From Telmatactis stephensoni (lineage: Eukaryota > Cnidaria > Anthozoa > Actiniaria > Isophelliidae): DNA of 64,000 nucleotides. A program made the translations under genes and the position numbers. Location of the stretch: positions 186,001-250,000 of the forward strand of contig JALIZF010001706.1 in assembly GCA_029948255.1 (NCBI GenBank). Reading direction: 5' to 3'. Positions 61,001-64,000 of this stretch are shown here, in pieces (positions within the stretch are counted from its first letter, which is position 1; each line of letters starts with the position of its first letter). The notes under the pieces were generated by a model. That model was not told where the DNA came from, did not search any database, and was given only the letters and a program-made list of their open reading frames with translations.

Positions 61001-63969
61001 AACGCGTGAGAGATTATCAACACGAGAAGATGAAATTCGTATCTCCAAGCGCACATGTAATATTCTGTTTAATATATAATCAGCGATGAACTAAAATGTG
61101 CCGTAGCCGTGAAGCTCCCGAAAAACGTAGCTATGGCAACAATGTTATCTTCACATGTGAAATAACATGTTGGCATGTGAAGGTATCATTTTTTCGAAAA
61201 AGAGAAAAATAGATAATTCCGCATCGATGATTATATATTAAAACTGAGTTTTATCAATACAGACGATCATTCTCGTGTTGTCCTGGAAGATGAATACGAG
61301 AACAACGAACCTGGCACTGATTACATCAACGCATCGTTTATACGTGTAAGAATACAGAGTATTTGCTTAATGTTGTTTTTGTTGACGTAACAGTAACAGT
61401 GACTATGTCTGTCCACATTAATTAGGGGTATAATGGGTCACCAAGGACATGCATTGCAACACAAGGTACGTAACAGTTGCCGTCAAAAACTGTTCTTTAT
61501 TCATGACTACTTTCAGATCTAGTTGCATAGCAACTATAATCACTATCTAACTGGCCTGTTTGTGTATTATCAATAAGCTCGTTTGAACCAATTTTAGGTC
61601 CTTTGCCTGATACTGTGAAGGAGTTTTGGCAAATGGTTTGGCAACAAAATACTGCAACAATAGTCATGCTGACAAACCTTATTGAGTTGGGAAAGGTATG
61701 CTCAAATTACAATTTCCAATCTCATTTGAAAATATGTATTACACGATTGCCCTCAGTGCAAACTATTTTGCCCTTTTCTCCATTAGGCAAAGTGTCATCA
61801 ATATTGGCCTGAAAGAAGTGAACAATATGGAGACATCACGGTGACCAATCATCAAACGCAAGTGTTTGCTGACTTTGTCATACGAACGTTTATTCTGTCC
61901 AAGGTTAGTGATATCAATACAAATTCAAAGTCTGCCGTTGTGTTAACTAGCGTGAGTTTTAGCCCCCATGCACGTTGGCTTGTCCCACTCAAGTCTGGTA
62001 TATTTTTCCAAACAAGGGCTTTCTGTTGAAAAGACTCTTTCAGAGCTAATTGAGTCAGTTTGAGTATTTCAATATTACACTTTTTTCAGATTGGCAAAAC
62101 AAGTCGCGGAGTACGTCAATTCCATTTTACTGCTTGGCCAGACAAGGGAATTCCGCAGCATGCTACTGCAATCCTTGCATTTCGAAGGAAAGTACGCAAG
62201 GAGACGCCTGTCAATGCTGGTCCAACAGTTATTCATTGCAGGTGATGCAATAAGGAATGGTTATGTCATGGGCTCAACCATTATTTTGCTTCAAAATGAA
62301 TATACAAGTTTCTACAAAAGTTTCTCATAAAAGACAAAACGTTTCTTATTTCAGCGCTGGTGTTGGAAGAACGGGTGCCTACATAATGATTGATGCGATG
62401 CTGGAACAGGCAAAACATCGACAGAGTTTGAACATTTCCATGGCCGAATACTTGCAAATCATCAGAGAAGACAGACCTTTTATGGTGCAGACAGAAGTAA
62501 GAAGCTCATTGAAGATAGCAACCTAGCCTCCGTTGGGCTTCCTTTGTAACGGTTACATTAACCGTGACCCGAGACTGCCTTTCCTCGATCCTTCTCTCTC
62601 CATTCTCTCTCTTCCACTTTTCTTAAACAGGAAGACAATTTATGACTAAAGGTCCTGTTACACGATGCAATTTTTCTTGCAATTTGCAATGCAATGCTGA
62701 AAAAACCAGAGCATTCCAAGTTGCTGGCAAGATGTCAGACGCTCGCAATTCGCTTCGCAACTCGCAACGCAACTTTTTTTAGACCTTCGAAAAAAACCCA
62801 GATACGTCCGCTGTCACTACGTTCTGATTGGTCATTTGCGACAGGGATTGCATTGCAGGTTGCTGGATAGATATTACACGCTGCAACTTGCTTCGCAACA
62901 TTGCAAAAGCAGAAACTTGTTCAAGAAGGGGTGTTACACGCGTAATCTCTTCTGCAACTTGCAACGCAATTGCATTGCATGTAAATTGCAAGAAAAATTG
63001 CACCGTGTAACAGCGCCTTAAGAACTGAGTTGAGTTCACACAAGCTATGAAACTTCTACGTTTTCTTCTTATCTCATAGGATCAGTACATATTTGTACAT
63101 ATGGCTGTGTACGAAGCACTGTCGTGTGGTAATACAGAAATCGAAGCTCACAACTTGCCTACAACTTTGAAAATCCTCTCAACTGTAGATAAAGATAAGA
63201 ACAAAACATGCTTCGCACTGGAGTTTCAGGTAATGAAAAGAAGAATATGTAATAGCTGTGTCAATGTCATCTAGCGCTTGCACACTAATTGGGGGACACT
63301 ATACTCTCAAACTCACTACCTTTACATTAAAGTTTTTTCATACATCGCTTAACTCACATGTTGATTTTTGCTGAGCGAGGAAAAACCACAGAACCTGGAG
63401 AAAGAACCCTCGTGGCCGGCATAGTAGAGAACAACACATCAAACAAACTCAATTCACATATGATCAAGGCGCTCCAGCTGGGACTCGAAACTCGGACCAC
63501 AGCGGTGAAATGCCGGCGCACGTACTACTAACCGCTCGGCCAACCATGCACCCATGTTTATGCTGATTCATCAGCACTAAGGCATTATATTGCTATCGTT
63601 CCTTTTTCAGCGTTTAAGAGTTCTTACACAAAAGGCCGAAGAACTAGAAGAAAAATGTACAATTGGACTGCAGCCGGAAAATTTCCATAAAAACAGATAT
63701 CCTGATATTATTACTGGTAATTTAAATATAACAAAAACAGATAATGTATGAATTTTGACATGCATTATTGAGTTGAAGTCCTTGATAATAAGTTCTTCAG
63801 AAAACATCTTGCATTTTAGATTAATGTATATGGGAGACATAAAAAGTGGCCAAGATTGAAGGCCATATATAACTTTTCTGTCTTTGTCTTCCCAGTGGAT
63901 GAGAGACGTGTTGTTCTTAGTGTAAATGATGAAGATGAGGAAGATTATATCAATGCTTCGTTTGTTGAT
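49412..63969 (+). CDS. R5: discoidin-FN3 receptor-type protein tyrosine phosphatase (3' partial)
   Basis: The only member seen from start codon into phosphatase. Exons: 49412-49493 (signal peptide), 50346-50716 and 52144-52285 (discoidin), 52380-52634, 52820-52890 plus 54039-54258, 58567-58866, 58941-59258 (four FN3), 59855-59984 (transmembrane), 60088-60203, 60523-60638, 60724-60811, 61263-61345, 61426-61465, 61598-61695, 61787-61903, 62090-62241, 62355-62496, 63080-63229 (juxtamembrane and D1), 63611-63716, 63896-63969 (start of D2, running off the window). All phases agree. D1 has [12 protein letters not shown] and [10 protein letters not shown]. The juxtamembrane exon 60523-60638 carries NYVNV, which fits the pYxN motif bound by Grb2 SH2 domains. 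It presumably binds an outside ligand through discoidin/FN3 and dephosphorylates membrane-near targets. The ligand and targets are unknown. Confidence 0.93.
50959..51705. mobile_element. Foldback element carrying a helicase-like fragment
   Basis: About 90-base arms: GATGAAAAGTTTTAGC...GCTGTCTACAGCATCAT (50959-51048) and its complement at 51610-51705. It holds a smaller perfect hairpin, CCACGCGATCACCACAT and complement, at 51487-51523. R3 and R4 lack it. Confidence 0.8.
51244..51453 (-). pseudogene. Possible RecQ-like helicase N-terminal fragment
   Basis: A 69-codon frame starting [16 protein letters not shown]. The part [20 protein letters not shown] resembles the Q-motif region of RecQ-type helicases (KPEQ..A......KDVFV) just before the Walker A motif. 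The Walker A motif itself is missing. Probably a host gene piece carried by the foldback element. Moderate to low certainty. Confidence 0.4.
52007..52092. repeat. Small insertion with (TTG)n tail
   Basis: Between CATTCAT and GATTAATCAATTC, R5 has about 85 extra bases ending in a TTG run that starts near 52051. R3 and R4 lack it. It could be a short retroposon with a simple-repeat tail. Confidence 0.6.
53112..53743. mobile_element. TTAA-flanked inverted-repeat element
   Basis: Ends GGTAATGCGCTCGCGC and GCGCGAGCCCATTACC, with TTAA at 53108-53111 and 53744-53747. R4 has the uninterrupted GCGTTAATTAATCACG there. TTAA is the piggyBac target, but the end sequence alone does not prove that class. 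Confidence 0.7.
55252..55842. repeat. 22-bp TATCC/TATTC satellite, left arm
   Basis: About 26 units of TATATCCTATCCTATCCTATTC with a few variant units near 55480. The reverse complement, with about 14 units, lies at 57255-57571. Repeat frames here are not genes. Confidence 0.92.
56102..56470 (-). CDS. Small C2H2-like zinc-finger ORF inside the long-inverted-repeat element
   Basis: A 122-codon frame in the unique centre of the element. Residues about 8-32 have [10 protein letters not shown], then [10 protein letters not shown], giving the spacing C-x4-C-x10-H-x4-H of a degenerate C2H2 finger. The rest is Lys- and Asn-rich and ends [10 protein letters not shown]. No transposase motif seen. It could be an element-encoded DNA-binding protein or a captured exon. 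Start chosen at the first ATG; no splice sites evaluated. Confidence 0.45.
   Translation of the reverse strand: MNIFKRVCRDCPVPDCGAKYLVRLANHLVDVHLMDTNQRRKYLQEARLQPKVKFVVYQNITTDANNTNINTPKQQERVYELSQPRQCNVGKVAKTKVKQNKKKVVTINKVVGEEFKNWLTLH
56872..57145. repeat. 12-bp GTCGATGTRGGG minisatellite
   Basis: About 23 units alternating GTAGGG and GTGGGG versions, next to the right inverted arm. A run of CTAGAATCTACACTAG repeats precedes it (56765-56870). Confidence 0.92.
57255..57571. repeat. 22-bp satellite, right arm
   Basis: Reverse complement of the left-arm satellite, about half as long. Confidence 0.92.
59855..60638 (+). other. R5 transmembrane and juxtamembrane exons
   Basis: The helix is [16 protein letters not shown] then [12 protein letters not shown] basic stop-transfer segment ([11 protein letters not shown]) follows, then an acidic exon with [19 protein letters not shown]. 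The Tyr of YVNV is a candidate SH2-binding site. Confidence 0.88.
60928..61063. mobile_element. Hairpin MITE in an R5 phosphatase intron
   Basis: ATATTACATG...GACGAATTTTATCTTC and GAGATCTCTCACG pair with CGTGAGAGATTATCAACACG and GAAATTCGT...CATGTAATAT. The R1 intron at this place lacks it. Confidence 0.75.
62650..63018. mobile_element. TAA-flanked, Harbinger-like MITE in an R5 phosphatase intron
   Basis: Left AGGTCCTGTTACACGATGCA, right its near complement ending AACAGCGCCT, both next to TAA. R1 has the empty site GACTAAGAACTGAG at 1871-1884. Inserted after R1 and R5 separated. Confidence 0.85.
63470..63552 (-). repeat. tRNA-derived SINE-like sequence
   Basis: The minus strand reads TGGTTGGCCGAGCGGTTAGT (A-box) and later CGAGTTTCGAGTCCCAGC (B-box), Leu/Ser-like with a long middle. 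It lies in the intron before 63611, which is longer than the R1 equivalent. Confidence 0.55.
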
Positions 63970-64000
63970 GTAAGTCATTGGGCGACGTACATTTCATAAG

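Larger units (their letters stand above)
60724..63229 (+). other. R5 phosphatase domain D1
   Basis: [41 protein letters not shown] and the VQTE-DQY Q-loop are all present. The exon plan is the same as in R1, and most codons match. Confidence 0.92.

Overview
The window looks like nuclear DNA of an early-branching marine animal, most likely a sponge or cnidarian. The species and phylum are not decided by what I can see. The evidence is multi-exon genes with GT-AG introns, animal-type receptor domains (discoidin, C-type lectin, fibronectin III, tandem tyrosine phosphatase), AT-rich introns, and many small DNA transposons and tRNA-like repeats. There are no operons, rRNA genes or CRISPR arrays. 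All gene models below were built by hand from splice sites and reading phase, checked between paralogues.

The backbone is a head-to-tail, all plus-strand array of five members of one receptor protein tyrosine phosphatase (RPTP) family. R1 (1-4600) is the 3' end of a gene with two cytoplasmic phosphatase domains and an RPTP-alpha/epsilon-like tail ending SDYANFQA. R2 (7938-19546) has a signal peptide, VWC-like cysteine-rich repeats, a C-type lectin domain, four FN3 domains and a transmembrane helix. It has lost the phosphatase domains and joins the juxtamembrane exon straight to a relic of the last phosphatase exon. R3 (21471-33530) has a signal peptide, discoidin and two FN3 domains with no membrane segment, so it looks soluble. 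R4 (35743-44250) has a signal peptide, discoidin, five FN3 domains and a transmembrane helix followed at once by a stop codon, so it is tailless. R5 (49412 to beyond the right edge) has a signal peptide, discoidin, four FN3 domains, a transmembrane helix and phosphatase D1 plus the start of D2, so it is a full RPTP.

One duplicated gene has thus produced signalling (R1, R5), short-tailed (R2), tailless (R4) and apparently soluble (R3) versions, while the N-terminal recognition module was swapped between discoidin and VWC/C-type lectin. The FN3 exons stay very similar between genes. Receptor clusters that pair signalling and non-signalling members occur in immune and allorecognition systems. 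A similar role here is inference only.

Introns and intergenic DNA are crowded with elements that can be dated because a paralogue keeps the empty site. These include Harbinger-like (TAA/TTA), Tc1/mariner-like (TA) and TTAA-flanked MITEs, a 1.8-kb Mutator-like element with 660-bp inverted repeats and a 9-bp target duplication, and a 4.2-kb long-inverted-repeat element with an 8-bp target duplication, 22-bp satellites and a small zinc-finger ORF. A 900/1432-bp tandem array and several tRNA-like sequences are also present. One MITE sits inside a coding exon of R2 and brings a stop codon.
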